Shown here: piece after piece, positions 1 through 6,712 of the stretch | How positions within the stretch are numbered: the first letter of the stretch is position 1 | How the letters are laid out: each line of letters starts with the position of its first letter | From: UBA1372 sp964496075 | GTDB lineage: Bacteria > Patescibacteriota > Microgenomatia > UBA12405 | Assembly (NCBI GenBank): GCA_964496075.1 | Contig: CAZBXB010000012.1 | Span: 1-16,479 of the forward strand | DNA: 16,479 bases | Direction of reading: 5' to 3' | Notes under the pieces: generated by a model | Seen by the model: only the letters and a program-made list of their open reading frames with translations | Told to the model about the DNA's origin: nothing | Database searches by the model: none | Translations under genes and position numbers: made by a program

Positions 1-2
1 CT

Positions 3-530
3 GATGATTTATTCTTAGATCTAAAAATCTATGATAAAAATAGAAGTCAACTTGTGAATGAGTACTCAGAGAATGAGGGTGCCACAGTAGTTGGTTCTAT
101 CCAGGCATTAAGTGCCGATACTTTTTACATTGCTATTTCTCCTAAATATGGCAGTGACCAAAATCAAGCCAGCCAATATTCATTAGATATTTCTAATGCT
201 GATCCAAATACACAAAAAACAGGCGTGGCTAATATTACTGATACTGGCATTCCGCCGTTGCAAAATTCTTTTTTGAAAGGCATCGGCCAAAACATTAAAT
301 TTATTCTGCTTGTTGTTGCTACAGTTTTAATTATTATTGTAGTTACCGTTATCTTATTACTGCGAAAAAAAGAAACTCCGGCAAGAAAAGAAAAGGTTGA
401 AAAAGAAGAAGAAGTTAAAAAACCGGCAATAGTTGAAGGTAAAGCTAAATTTATTTATTGTTCCAAATGTGGCTGTCAAAATTCTGTTGGGGCTAAATTT
501 TGTTCCAAATGTGGGGAACAATTAAAATGA
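3..530 (+). CDS. Membrane protein with PPC-like outer part and C-terminal zinc ribbon (5' end missing)
   Basis: The frame is open to the window edge, and the GTG at 54 reads as an internal Val, so the true start lies upstream. The visible N-terminal part (DDLFLDLKIYDKN..., then ...DTFYIAISPKYG...YSLDIS) resembles the end of a bacterial pre-peptidase C-terminal (PPC) beta-sandwich, usually extracytoplasmic. A strongly hydrophobic segment follows at about 295-363 (IKFILLVVATVLIIIVVTVI). Then comes a charged Lys/Glu linker, and two CSKC pairs near the end form a double-cysteine zinc ribbon. The expected topology is PPC outside, one helix, ribbon inside. The PPC call is by pattern only; the helix and ribbon are clear. 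Function unknown. Confidence 0.75.
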   Translation, partial: DDLFLDLKIYDKNRSQLVNEYSENEGATVVGSIQALSADTFYIAISPKYGSDQNQASQYSLDISNADPNTQKTGVANITDTGIPPLQNSFLKGIGQNIKFILLVVATVLIIIVVTVILLLRKKETPARKEKVEKEEEVKKPAIVEGKAKFIYCSKCGCQNSVGAKFCSKCGEQLK

Positions 531-540
531 AATCTTAAAA

Positions 541-712
541 AACGGTTGTTAATTGTAGGGGCGGATCCTTGTGTCCGCCTTAAATAAGGATTGGTTAACA
601 TGCTTTTTATGATGAAATAATCAGGGATAGGAAAATGTTAAATAATGTTAGGTTTTATATCAAAAATAATCCTTCTATGTGGAATAAAGATAGGAATAAT
701 TTTGGATGTTAG
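541..712 (+). pseudogene. Remnant of a REP-associated tyrosine transposase
   Basis: Translating 541-582 in one frame gives LLIVGADPCVRLK then a stop. This matches the VLIVGADPCVCPK stretch of the intact transposase at 8853-9452. The downstream bases 603-712 encode FYDEIIRDRKMLNNVRFYIKN... ending MWNKDRNNFGC and a stop. This parallels the C-terminus of the same transposase (YYDRIVRNEEELNKIRKYIKD, MWDRDRNN). The middle of the gene is missing, so this is an internally deleted, dead copy. It includes a REP-like hairpin. It lies directly after the zinc-ribbon gene and before the toxin gene. Confidence 0.75.
555..579 (+). repeat. REP-like hairpin with GTAG head
   Basis: GTAG (555-558) is followed by an imperfect hairpin: GGCGGAT (560-566) pairs with GTCCGCC (573-579) with one G-T wobble, loop 567-572. 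It corresponds base for base in position to the hairpin at 9102-9127 inside the intact transposase gene. GTAG tetranucleotides next to a hairpin are the known recognition signature of RAYT/REP systems. Confidence 0.6.
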
Positions 713-744
713 AGTTGGAGAGATATGGATTTGAAGTATTAAGT

Positions 745-774
745 AATCCCCGTAATATGCTAATTACGGGGATT
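745..774. other. Perfect 12-bp stem-loop
   Basis: AATCCCCGTAAT (745-756) and ATTACGGGGATT (763-774) are exact reverse complements around the loop ATGCTA. There is no T-tract on either strand, so it is not a standard intrinsic terminator. It sits between the transposase remnant and the toxin gene. It could be a transposon end, a transcript-protecting hairpin or a T-less terminator. The rest of 713-877 holds no gene I can support. Confidence 0.55.
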
Positions 775-877
775 GATAGTCTATGAAATTTGATAATTTG
801 GGGGAAGATGTCTACAATTTAGCTTTGTTTTGGAGTGTGGGTCCGGAGAGATAATAAAAAGTGTGAAATAATGAAAT

Positions 878-1198
878 ATGAAATATGAAGTAATTGTTCC
901 AGATAGATTTGAAAAAGAGTTTGTTAAATTTGTTTTAAAGTTAGATAAAGCAAGTCGTGCTAAATTATCGAAAGAAACCAATATGCTAGAAGATTTTGGA
1001 TTTGATTTGGGAATGCCGTATTCGAAACGAGTTGATAGTAAACTTTGGGAGTTAAGAACAGGAGGAAAACAGAAAGTGAGGGTTTTATATTGTGTTAGGA
1101 GCTTTAATATCTATTTTTTAAATTGGTTTATTAAGAAAAGTAAGAAGTTACCAAAACGAGAGCTAGATAAGGCACATAATCGTTTGACTTATATATAG
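878..1198 (+). CDS. RelE/HigB-like toxin (phage Gp49-like family)
   Basis: A 106-residue basic protein. The core LWELRTGGKQKVRVLY followed by a hydrophobic strand and WFIKKSKKLPKRELDKAHNR is typical of the Gp49-like/HigB branch of RelE-fold toxins, which cut mRNA, often on the ribosome. It is followed at once by an XRE-type antitoxin gene, the toxin-first order usual for higBA. ATG 878 is used because an ATG at 871 opens only MKYEI and a stop. The start region carries a tandem ATGAAAT duplication. A GATAAT at 850-855 is a possible -10 box, without a good -35. Family call is firm; the RNA target is unknown. Confidence 0.85.
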   Translation: MKYEVIVPDRFEKEFVKFVLKLDKASRAKLSKETNMLEDFGFDLGMPYSKRVDSKLWELRTGGKQKVRVLYCVRSFNIYFLNWFIKKSKKLPKRELDKAHNRLTYI

Positions 1199-1213
1199 CG
1201 TGTGTGCTATATT
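1184..1213 (+). promoter_or_regulatory. Antitoxin promoter and overlapping operator dyad
   Basis: TTGACT (1184-1189) and TATATT (1208-1213) are 18 bases apart, the latter preceded by TGC, so it is also an extended -10. The predicted start of transcription falls on the A of ATG 1220. An inverted repeat, ATATAGC (1193-1199) and GCTATAT (1206-1212) around GTGTGT, overlaps the spacer and the -10. It is well placed for autorepression by the HTH antitoxin. The -35 lies inside the end of the toxin gene. Confidence 0.65.
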
Positions 1214-1219
1214 AGTACT

Positions 1220-1513
1220 ATGGGTAATTGGAAAAAAATAAGAAAAATAATTTTAAGTGATCCTGAAGTGAAAAAGATCTATGATGACCTTGATGTGGAA
1301 TATCAAATTATTGGTGACATTATCAGATTAAGGAATAAGAGAAAAATGACTCAGAAGCAATTGGCTGAAAAAATGGGAACAACACAGTCAGCATTGTCTA
1401 GATTTGAGATAGGGTCAATGAGAAATCCAAGTTTGAATTTTTTAAAAAGATTGGCAAGTGCGTTGGAAAGCAAACTGGAAGTAAGGTTGGGACAATATAT
1501 TAAAAGATTTTGA
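1220..1513 (+). CDS. XRE-family HTH antitoxin (HigA-like)
   Basis: A 97-residue protein with a Cro/C1-type helix-turn-helix at about residues 34-88 (IIRLRNKRKMTQKQLAEKMG, then TQSALSRFEIG), the usual DNA-binding partner of Gp49-like toxins. It should neutralise the upstream toxin and repress the locus. I chose ATG 1220 over GTG 1202 because a promoter places the transcript start at 1220 and the upstream six codons overlap the operator. The last eight residues, LGQYIKRF, are encoded by 24 bases identical to the transposase gene at 9237-9260 in the same frame, so the natural C-terminus seems to have been replaced by transposase sequence. Confidence 0.85.
   Translation: MGNWKKIRKIILSDPEVKKIYDDLDVEYQIIGDIIRLRNKRKMTQKQLAEKMGTTQSALSRFEIGSMRNPSLNFLKRLASALESKLEVRLGQYIKRF
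1487..1510 (+). repeat. 24-base exact match to the RAYT coding sequence
   Basis: Positions 1487-1510 equal 9237-9260 without mismatch and are read in the same codon phase (LGQYIKRF). The bases after it, about 1514-1546, look like a further decayed transposase stretch: CAGAGGAATTA resembles CAAAGGAATTA at 9335-9345 (QRNY). This is taken as the trace of a transposase copy deleted into the antitoxin gene end. It also forms the end of the converging surface-protein gene. Confidence 0.7.
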
Positions 1514-2363
1514 CAGAGGAATTAATCACCACCAATGATTTAGGATAGAAGGCGGGTAAATATCTTTTTTTCTTGGACTTGGTCAGTAGATAGATAAATA
1601 ATGGGATGGTTAAGATAAGTAAGATTAGCCAGATGGAAAAGCTGAAGGTAGGCAAGTATAAATTGAGAGTGTGGGACTTGGGAGAGGGGCCTAGGCCAGT
1701 GTGATTGCTAGTGGCGAAGAATTTGTAGGAGGTTGAATAGGAAGTGGGCAGAGAGAAGCTAAAGGTACCGTTTTTATCGGTAGTGGTTTGTAAAATTGGT
1801 AGAGTATAGGCTTGGGCCGGTTTGGGAAAGAGGATGGTTTTTGACTGGGTAAAAAAATGAATGTCTATAGGAGTGTTGGGAATGGATTGACCGGAGCTGG
1901 CGACGGTGGAATTGGGAGTGATGCTGTCTGAATTAATAGCAATGGTGGGAGGTAAGATAATGGGACCGATGTTGCTGGTAAAGTCGTTGATAGGAGGAGT
2001 GGGGATGCAGGTGGGGGGAGAAGTCAGGTTACTGCTGTCAGTTTGAAAGAAGCAGAGTTCTTGGGAAATTGGAGGTAGATAGATGCGTAAAAATTGCCAG
2101 TAGCCGTAAGAATTACTGGTGGTGATGGCATAGGCATTGGCTGATTTTAGTTCAACTTTGGTGCCAGGGGAGGTATAACCATAGATGTTGGCTTTGATGC
2201 CGACTAAGGCAGAGATATCGACAGATTTAGATTTGGTTAATATTGGCACTAATATATTCTATACACTTTTTAGTTTTGAATCTAATTTTGCAGTGCTCAC
2301 GCCTTCCCCATGCTGTCGCAAGTGGTCAGATGATTGCGCGCTTAAAATTAATTCAAAACCAAA
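1500..2363 (-). pseudogene. Surface adhesin-like protein, interrupted near its N-terminus
   Basis: The long open part (GTG 2249 to 1500) has Thr/Ser/Pro-rich beta repeats (IYGYTSPGTKVELKSANAYA; later TTTDKNGTFSFSLP, a carboxypeptidase-regulatory or Big-like strand pattern). It ends with a membrane helix at about residues 203-222 and a short basic tail. It has no signal peptide. Directly upstream, in the same frame, 34 codons (2363-2262, FGFELILSAQSSDHLRQHGE...) look like the end of a signal peptide (LILSA) plus the start of the mature protein, cut off by a single TAG at 2261-2259. There is no start codon for that stretch. The C-terminal 20 or so residues overlap a transposase trace. I read it as a decaying gene; a sequencing error at the TAG is the alternative. 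Confidence 0.6.
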
Positions 2364-2372
2364 TTAGTATGT

Positions 2373-3356
2373 TTATTGCTTATCCTGATATTTTGTCTTT
2401 AGCTCTTCGGAAGGAGAGCTATCGAGAGATTCTTTTTTCTTCTTTTTATCTTTAAGAAGCTTGGTGATAGTGATGATAAGGACGGTGACAATAAGTAGGG
2501 CTAGGAGTAGTTTCCAGGGAATGACCCAAAGATAGGCGGTAGCGATAAGAGCTTGACCGGTGGTGCCATAGCTAGCGTTTAATTGAGCTTGATAGCGACC
2601 AAAAAGCCATTTTTTATTAAAGACATTTTCAAAATCGCGGCTGGTATAGGGGAAGATGTTAGTATTTTTTAGAGGCAGGCTGGCAATTTTTTTACCAAGC
2701 CAGTTTTTGATTGAAATGTTACCGAGGGGCTTGATATGAATATCTGAAAGGTTAGTAATAGAAGTCAGAATATTGACCGGTCCGTATTCAAGGAAGGAAG
2801 GCAAGCTAAATTTAGTAACTCGGGCGTCCTCTTTAATATCACCGGGGACGGTAATGGAGATAAGGGTACCGGCTCGGGGATCGACGGAAGAACCGGAACC
2901 GTTTTGGAGACTGGTAGATTTGTCGGGAGAGTAGAGAACAGTAGCGTAGTGACCACCGGGAAGGGCAGTGGAAGGAGCAAGAACGATGAGTCGAACGGCT
3001 TTGGTTTCACCCGGCTCTAGTTTGATTTGAGTGGGAGAAATCTGAATCCAGGAGCTGGCTGACCAGCGATTATCCGGTTGATAGTCTTCTAAAATGACGG
3101 GAGTACCCTCATCGTTATTAACGATAAAATCTAGGACTTTGGCGTTTAAAACTTGAGTTTCTTGACTGTCGTTTCTGACTTTTAGATCAGCAGTGGCAGA
3201 TTTACCAGGAGCTACTTCAATTTCAACTTGAGGGGGAATGACGGTCATGGTCAAAGCTTTGACTGCTTTGACAAATCCTAAACTCGAAATACTAAATACT
3301 AAACAAATCCAAAATATGAATTTCAAATTTTTTAATGTTTTAAAATTTTTTATCAT
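2373..3356 (-). CDS. WxLIP-like membrane-anchored surface protein
   Basis: 327 residues. An N-terminal signal peptide ends around residue 35 (...GFVKAVKA). Next is a beta-sandwich (IPPQVEIEVAPGKSATADLKVRNDSQE, then WIQISPTQIKLEPGETKAVRLIV and LPGGHYATVLYSP) typical of the DUF916/WxLIP peptidoglycan-binding group, and then a second Ig-like domain at about 170-270. A membrane helix at about 281-302 and a Lys-rich tail finish it. Such proteins in Gram-positive WxL clusters anchor WxL proteins to the wall. It lies 52 bases downstream of the WxL-like gene 3408-4910, so the two are probably one operon. Part of the signal peptide is encoded by a TTCTAAA-type repeat. Confidence 0.8.
   Translation of the reverse strand: MIKNFKTLKNLKFIFWICLVFSISSLGFVKAVKALTMTVIPPQVEIEVAPGKSATADLKVRNDSQETQVLNAKVLDFIVNNDEGTPVILEDYQPDNRWSASSWIQISPTQIKLEPGETKAVRLIVLAPSTALPGGHYATVLYSPDKSTSLQNGSGSSVDPRAGTLISITVPGDIKEDARVTKFSLPSFLEYGPVNILTSITNLSDIHIKPLGNISIKNWLGKKIASLPLKNTNIFPYTSRDFENVFNKKWLFGRYQAQLNASYGTTGQALIATAYLWVIPWKLLLALLIVTVLIITITKLLKDKKKKKESLDSSPSEELKTKYQDKQ
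3271..3325. repeat. TTCTAAA-type AT-rich repeat in a signal-peptide coding region
   Basis: Irregular units such as AATCCTAAACTCGAAATACT, AAATACTAAAC and AAATCCAAAATATG. On the minus strand they encode much of the hydrophobic core (LVFSISSLGF) of the signal peptide of the gene starting at 3356. Related runs occur at 3374-3409 (opposite orientation), 7441-7484 and twice inside leuS. Confidence 0.6.
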
Positions 3357-3373
3357 TTGTATTTTTTAATTTA

Positions 3374-3409
3374 TTTAGAGTTTAGATATTAGGATTTAGA
3401 ATTTGTATT
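3374..3409. repeat. TTCTAAA-type repeat, inverted relative to 3271-3325
   Basis: Runs of TTTAGAGTTTAGATATT and AGGATTTAGAATTTG fill the gap between the WxL-like gene and the WxLIP-like gene and reach the stop codon at 3408-3410. With 3271-3325 it forms an imperfect inverted pair around the start of the gene at 3356. Confidence 0.6.
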
Positions 3410-4910
3410 AGAAGGTGGCCGTAGCCGTATAAGTAATGCCGTTTTCATACTCTCCGGCTCGCTGGACGGTACTAATGGCGATGCGATAGCAAATATAGAT
3501 ATCTTCAGTGGTGGTGGGAGTAGAGGAGTTGCTGAATAATTCTACGGCAGTGGCGGAAGTTGTGGGGAAGGGTTTGGCTGACCAGGCGGTGTCATTATAG
3601 TTGAAGGCGATGGTGTCGGCGTCAACATCTTCAAGTGAGTAGCCGAAACCAGATTCGTCTGTTTCTGTATTCCAAGCGGTGGCGGAACTGACAGTACAAT
3701 CTTCAGCATCACAGTCGGTATCTGGAATGGTTGAGGGTGAAGTACTACCGATTTCCGTTAGTGGACCGTCGCTGTAAACTGTGACTACGTAACCTGATTT
3801 GGCATTGGTGACACAAGACAGGCTTTGGGCCAGATCGTTAAAACCGGTTAAACTTAGAGAGCCAAAGTTAACGGCCGTGGCGGTAGTATTGCCGGCAGCA
3901 GCGCCGAGAGCAACACCGCATCTAGTATCGCCGACACCAGAATTGTCGGTATCAATTCGGAAAGTGAGAGATGGATCGACGGTGGCGGTAACACGAACTG
4001 ATTCAATAACGGCGATTTTACCCTGAGTGGAGTTGATAAGGGTGTCACCACTATTTAGGTGTCTGACGTAGAAAGTATAAACATCAGGAGTACCGGATTG
4101 AATACCGGCTTCGCCTTCAACGTGGCCTGTAGCGGCGGAGGGATTGATAAGTTGACTACCGGCATCCAGAGCACGGCCAATAGTAATGGCATATTCGGTA
4201 GTAGCATTACTAACACCGGCACCAAGAGTACAAGTAAATAAGTGATAATTATCTGAGCCGACTGTAGTGGCGCTGACAGCGCCGGTAGCACCAACACCAA
4301 AACCAACACCTGAGCAACCAATATCAGCAGTTTTAACTTGGGTACCAAGACCAATAGTGGCACCAACATCCATACCTAGATCAAAACCATCTTGATCGGG
4401 AATACCGTCGTCAATTTCAGTAGTACCAAGATCAGTTGCCTTGATTAAGACTTGGAATTTACCGGCAGTTAGAATAGAGACGGGAGTAAAAGTAACAGTA
4501 TGAACAGCTGACCTGGTAGCAATGAAAGCGGCATCTTCAACGGCATTATCGACAGATAGGCCTGTAGTAAGCTGGATAGTGGCTGTGTCGCCAATGTCTA
4601 AAATTACGTACTCGGTTAGACTAGTGTCGGCACCAGTGGTACCAATAGCTATAGTATCGCCAACAAAAAGATTGTTACTGGTTTGACTGGGGGCATTACC
4701 GGCAACATTGATAGTTAAGATGCTTTGGCCGGCTGAGTTATCGGCAGATGTACGGGCAAAATAGGAGAGTTGGGAAGAACTTAAAGTATCTTTGACATTA
4801 TTTAAATTGGCGGAATTAGTTTTTTTGGGAAAAAGAAAGAGAGATAGGCAAAAGCAGGCGAGGGTGACAAATAAGGGAAGGAGTAGAAACTTTCTAAGTT
4901 TAGCGATCAT
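3408..4910 (-). CDS. Secreted WxL-like surface protein
   Basis: I start at ATG 4910 (MIAKLRKFLLLPLFVTLACF), giving a 500-residue protein with a normal signal peptide. An earlier ATG at 4967 would add 19 unlikely residues. A TATATT lies 6 bases before ATG 4910. The mature protein is rich in Thr, Ser, Gly and Ala, low in Lys, and all beta-like. The C-terminal roughly 190 residues, ending AGEYENGITYTATATF, have the shape of WxL or related pilin-like beta-sandwich domains, with YTA where Firmicute WxL proteins show WTL. Four or more cysteines could form disulfides (GCSGVG, LFTCTLG, DTRCGV, LSCVT, DTDCDAEDC). A role at the cell surface held by the downstream WxLIP-like protein is inferred. Confidence 0.75.
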   Translation of the reverse strand: MIAKLRKFLLLPLFVTLACFCLSLFLFPKKTNSANLNNVKDTLSSSQLSYFARTSADNSAGQSILTINVAGNAPSQTSNNLFVGDTIAIGTTGADTSLTEYVILDIGDTATIQLTTGLSVDNAVEDAAFIATRSAVHTVTFTPVSILTAGKFQVLIKATDLGTTEIDDGIPDQDGFDLGMDVGATIGLGTQVKTADIGCSGVGFGVGATGAVSATTVGSDNYHLFTCTLGAGVSNATTEYAITIGRALDAGSQLINPSAATGHVEGEAGIQSGTPDVYTFYVRHLNSGDTLINSTQGKIAVIESVRVTATVDPSLTFRIDTDNSGVGDTRCGVALGAAAGNTTATAVNFGSLSLTGFNDLAQSLSCVTNAKSGYVVTVYSDGPLTEIGSTSPSTIPDTDCDAEDCTVSSATAWNTETDESGFGYSLEDVDADTIAFNYNDTAWSAKPFPTTSATAVELFSNSSTPTTTEDIYICYRIAISTVQRAGEYENGITYTATATF

Positions 4911-4966
4911 AATTATAATATAGTCCAGTTTGGAGAATTTATCGGTAAAAGTCAAGAGATAAAACA

Positions 4967-4991
4967 AACCCCCGACGGGTGGTCGGGGGTT
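4967..4991 (-). terminator. Rho-independent terminator of the lipoprotein gene
   Basis: A perfect 10-bp stem, AACCCCCGAC (4967-4976) with GTCGGGGGTT (4982-4991), loop of 5. Read on the minus strand it is followed by TTGTTTTAT. It lies just beyond the stop of the lipoprotein gene at 5013 and before the separate start of the WxL-like gene. Confidence 0.85.
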
Positions 4992-5012
4992 GGAATTAAG
5001 ATTTAAGAAAGA

Positions 5013-5348
5013 TTATTCGGTTCTGCCGTCTACTGTTTTGACCGTTCCCATTGCTAAGCACACTCTGCCATTAGCCTCAATGATTTCGACTACTTTTGTA
5101 TTGTCGAAAAGAGTGGCTTGTCTACCCGTGATAGTTATTTGATCGCCAGGATTAACGTCACATGTTTTGTAGGCAAATGTATCCCAGTTGCTTCTACCCG
5201 TGATTTCGGGACCGTTATACGTACCGGAACGGGGATATGTAACCTTGTTTTTGCCACAACCAGATAACATTCCTGTGGTAACGGCAGTGACAATGAGACC
5301 TGCTCTTGAAGCGATTTGTTTTGGTGTTGGCTTGTTTCTTTCATTCAT
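5013..5348 (-). CDS. Small predicted lipoprotein
   Basis: 111 residues. The N-terminus has Lys/Arg, a hydrophobic stretch (AGLIVTAVTTGM) and a lipobox LSGC with the modified Cys at residue 31, so it should be lipid-anchored outside the membrane. The mature part has two more cysteines (KTCDVNPG, GRVCLAMG) that could pair, and a beta-rich pattern (DQITITGRQATLFD, KVVEIIEANGRVCLAMGTVK) like a small OB or SH3-type barrel. I do not recognise the family. It is a single-gene unit: consensus promoter upstream, strong terminator downstream. The 34-base 5' UTR has no Shine-Dalgarno sequence. Confidence 0.75.
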   Translation of the reverse strand: MNERNKPTPKQIASRAGLIVTAVTTGMLSGCGKNKVTYPRSGTYNGPEITGRSNWDTFAYKTCDVNPGDQITITGRQATLFDNTKVVEIIEANGRVCLAMGTVKTVDGRTE

Positions 5349-5388
5349 ATTATGTGTAGTTAATATGTAATTTGGTTAACTGAAAAGG

Positions 5389-5417
5389 ATTATAACTCTA
5401 TATTATAGGATTGTCAA
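5389..5417 (-). promoter_or_regulatory. Consensus sigma70-type promoter of the lipoprotein gene
   Basis: On the minus strand TTGACA (5417-5412) and TATAAT (5394-5389) are separated by exactly 17 bases, a perfect match to the bacterial housekeeping consensus. The predicted start is near 5382, giving a 5' UTR of about 34 bases before ATG 5348. Confidence 0.85.
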
Positions 5418-5430
5418 GTCAAAAATATAT

Positions 5431-6297
5431 CTATCTTAAATCTCTTAGAGAATTAAGTATTTTAGGTCGATCTTTGGATTTTTTAATAAACAGAACAAAA
5501 GCTGAAATAACGATAATTAGGGCAAAGATTGAGTATGGTAAGACTAGAAAGGTGGAGGGGAAACTGGTGTAGTTGATTTCTGATTCTAGCTTTAATGTGG
5601 CGGTATAAGGACCGGGCCAAAAAGGGGGAGAGATTGAACAGGGAATGACTTGGTCATTTTCAAGGCAAGTAAGATAGTGGCTGGAGTTGGCCAGGATGTT
5701 TTGAGGATTAATGGCAAGCTCTTTGATAATTTTGCCACCCTTTTGAATAATTAGCTTGCCTTCAGCCTTAAAGAAGTTGTCAGACTGGTTTTGAAGGTCA
5801 ACAGATAAGGAAATGGGCCTAAAAAAGATATCTTTGAGCTTGGGGGTGGTTTTGATACTATTAATAGTGGCTTTAGGTTGGGTGGTGAGGTTAGTAGAGG
5901 AAGACATAAGGATATGGGCACCGATTTGACCCAGAGAAGAGCTGGTAGATCCGCCCTGATCGATTTGGCTGATAAAAAAGGTAAAGTAGTAATCCTGATC
6001 AGGAGTAGCTTTGGAAGAAACCAGCTTGAGGACGATTTGCTTGTCTTGACCCGGTTTTAAGATAAAGTTTTGACCAAGATTGAGGTCAGCATTGGCTAGA
6101 CTAAAGCTAATTTGATCGGTTGAAGTGTCAAAATAGTTGATGGTACCGGTGCTGTCGGCAGGTAGCCATTGTTTGATGGAAGTAGACAAATAGAGGGTTT
6201 GGTTACCATTATTTTTGACTTGGTAGGCTTGAGTGAAGTGACCGGAAGGTTTGATAACAAGCTCGGTTTGGGGTGGTGAAATGGAGATATTAAACAT
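5431..6297 (-). CDS. WxLIP-like protein lacking its signal peptide
   Basis: 288 residues. FNISISPPQTELVIKPSGHF opens directly with the first strand of a WxLIP/DUF916-type beta-sandwich (compare IPPQVEIEVAPG in the paralogue at 2373-3356). FILKPGQDKQIVLKL and DYYFTFFI continue the pattern. A second Ig-like domain follows, then a membrane helix at about 252-272 and a basic tail. There is no signal peptide, and an in-frame TGA lies 15 bases upstream of ATG 6297. The S23 gene with its flanking repeats sits exactly where the missing signal-peptide codons should be. The gene may be inactivated by that insertion, or the product may insert by its C-terminal helix alone. Confidence 0.7.
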   Translation of the reverse strand: MFNISISPPQTELVIKPSGHFTQAYQVKNNGNQTLYLSTSIKQWLPADSTGTINYFDTSTDQISFSLANADLNLGQNFILKPGQDKQIVLKLVSSKATPDQDYYFTFFISQIDQGGSTSSSLGQIGAHILMSSSTNLTTQPKATINSIKTTPKLKDIFFRPISLSVDLQNQSDNFFKAEGKLIIQKGGKIIKELAINPQNILANSSHYLTCLENDQVIPCSISPPFWPGPYTATLKLESEINYTSFPSTFLVLPYSIFALIIVISAFVLFIKKSKDRPKILNSLRDLR

Positions 6298-6299
6298 GT

Positions 6300-6340
6300 T
6301 TATTAATTTTCAATTTTCAAAATCCAATTTTCAATAAATT
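6300..6340. repeat. TTTTCAA-type repeat, left flank of the S23 gene
   Basis: Units AATTTTC, AATTTTC, AAAATCC, AATTTTC run head to tail between the S23 stop codon and the WxLIP-like start. It is inverted relative to 6713-6740. Similar runs lie in frame inside comEA (8590-8620) and leuS (12521-12552, 14481-14509). Confidence 0.65.
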
Positions 6341-6342
6341 TA

Positions 6343-6711
6343 TTAATGTTCATTTTTGTGTTTACAACTGTAAATGATTTTGGAAAAAATGAGAAGTAAT
6401 TCCTGTGCTTCTTTCCATATTGGTCTTATATTTTCTTTTTGGTTATTTTCTGCTCTGACTAATAATCTTAACCAATGTTTAGTTTCTTTTATTTCTTTTT
6501 TAGCAATTGCCATCTTGTGTACAAAATCTTTTTTACTTTCTGCTTCGTTGGCTTCACAGTAATTAGCCCCGACAGATCCTGATGGTGCTACTATTTGAGG
6601 AATGATTCTTTTATTAACGGGATTAATTTTTATATTTTTTACCAAATTGATAACAGATTCTGCAAACTTTGCAATTCTTTCCTCAAGGTCGTAATTTGTT
6701 AATTTTGACAT
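6343..6711 (-). CDS. Four-helix-bundle protein of the S23 (23S rRNA intervening sequence) family
   Basis: 122 residues, all helical. The middle motif PSGSVGANYCEANEAESKKDFVHKM is the family hallmark (usually S-IGANI-EG--R-S-KDF), followed by an amphipathic helix AKKEIKETKHWLRLLVRAE. Proteins of this family were first found encoded in intervening sequences of some bacterial 23S rRNAs. Many free-standing copies exist with no settled function, and the Avd protein of diversity-generating retroelements shares the fold. Here it lies between a WxL-like gene and the headless WxLIP-like gene, bracketed by inverted TTTTCAA-type repeats, which suggests arrival as a cassette. Confidence 0.8.
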   Translation of the reverse strand: MSKLTNYDLEERIAKFAESVINLVKNIKINPVNKRIIPQIVAPSGSVGANYCEANEAESKKDFVHKMAIAKKEIKETKHWLRLLVRAENNQKENIRPIWKEAQELLLIFSKIIYSCKHKNEH

Positions 6712-6712
6712 T

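Noticed and set aside
1202..1219. GTG 1202 as the antitoxin start
   Set aside because: It would put six codons over the operator and -10 box; ATG 1220 coincides with the predicted transcript start.
2259..2261. UAG read as an amino acid
   Set aside because: Other genes here end normally in TAG and no gene needs TAG as sense, so reassignment is not supported.
2313..2340. Hairpin CGCAA/TTGCG between the adhesin and WxLIP-like genes
   Set aside because: Only five base pairs with a long loop and no T-tract; not a convincing terminator.
2185..2455. Two small plus-strand ORFs
   Set aside because: They overlap the minus-strand adhesin and WxLIP-like genes, have no family pattern, and their sequence is explained by the opposite strand.
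4055..4369. Leu/Val-rich minus-strand ORF of 104 residues
   Set aside because: It is a shifted frame of the Thr/Ala-rich WxL-like gene; the apparent membrane protein is an artefact of its codon repeats.
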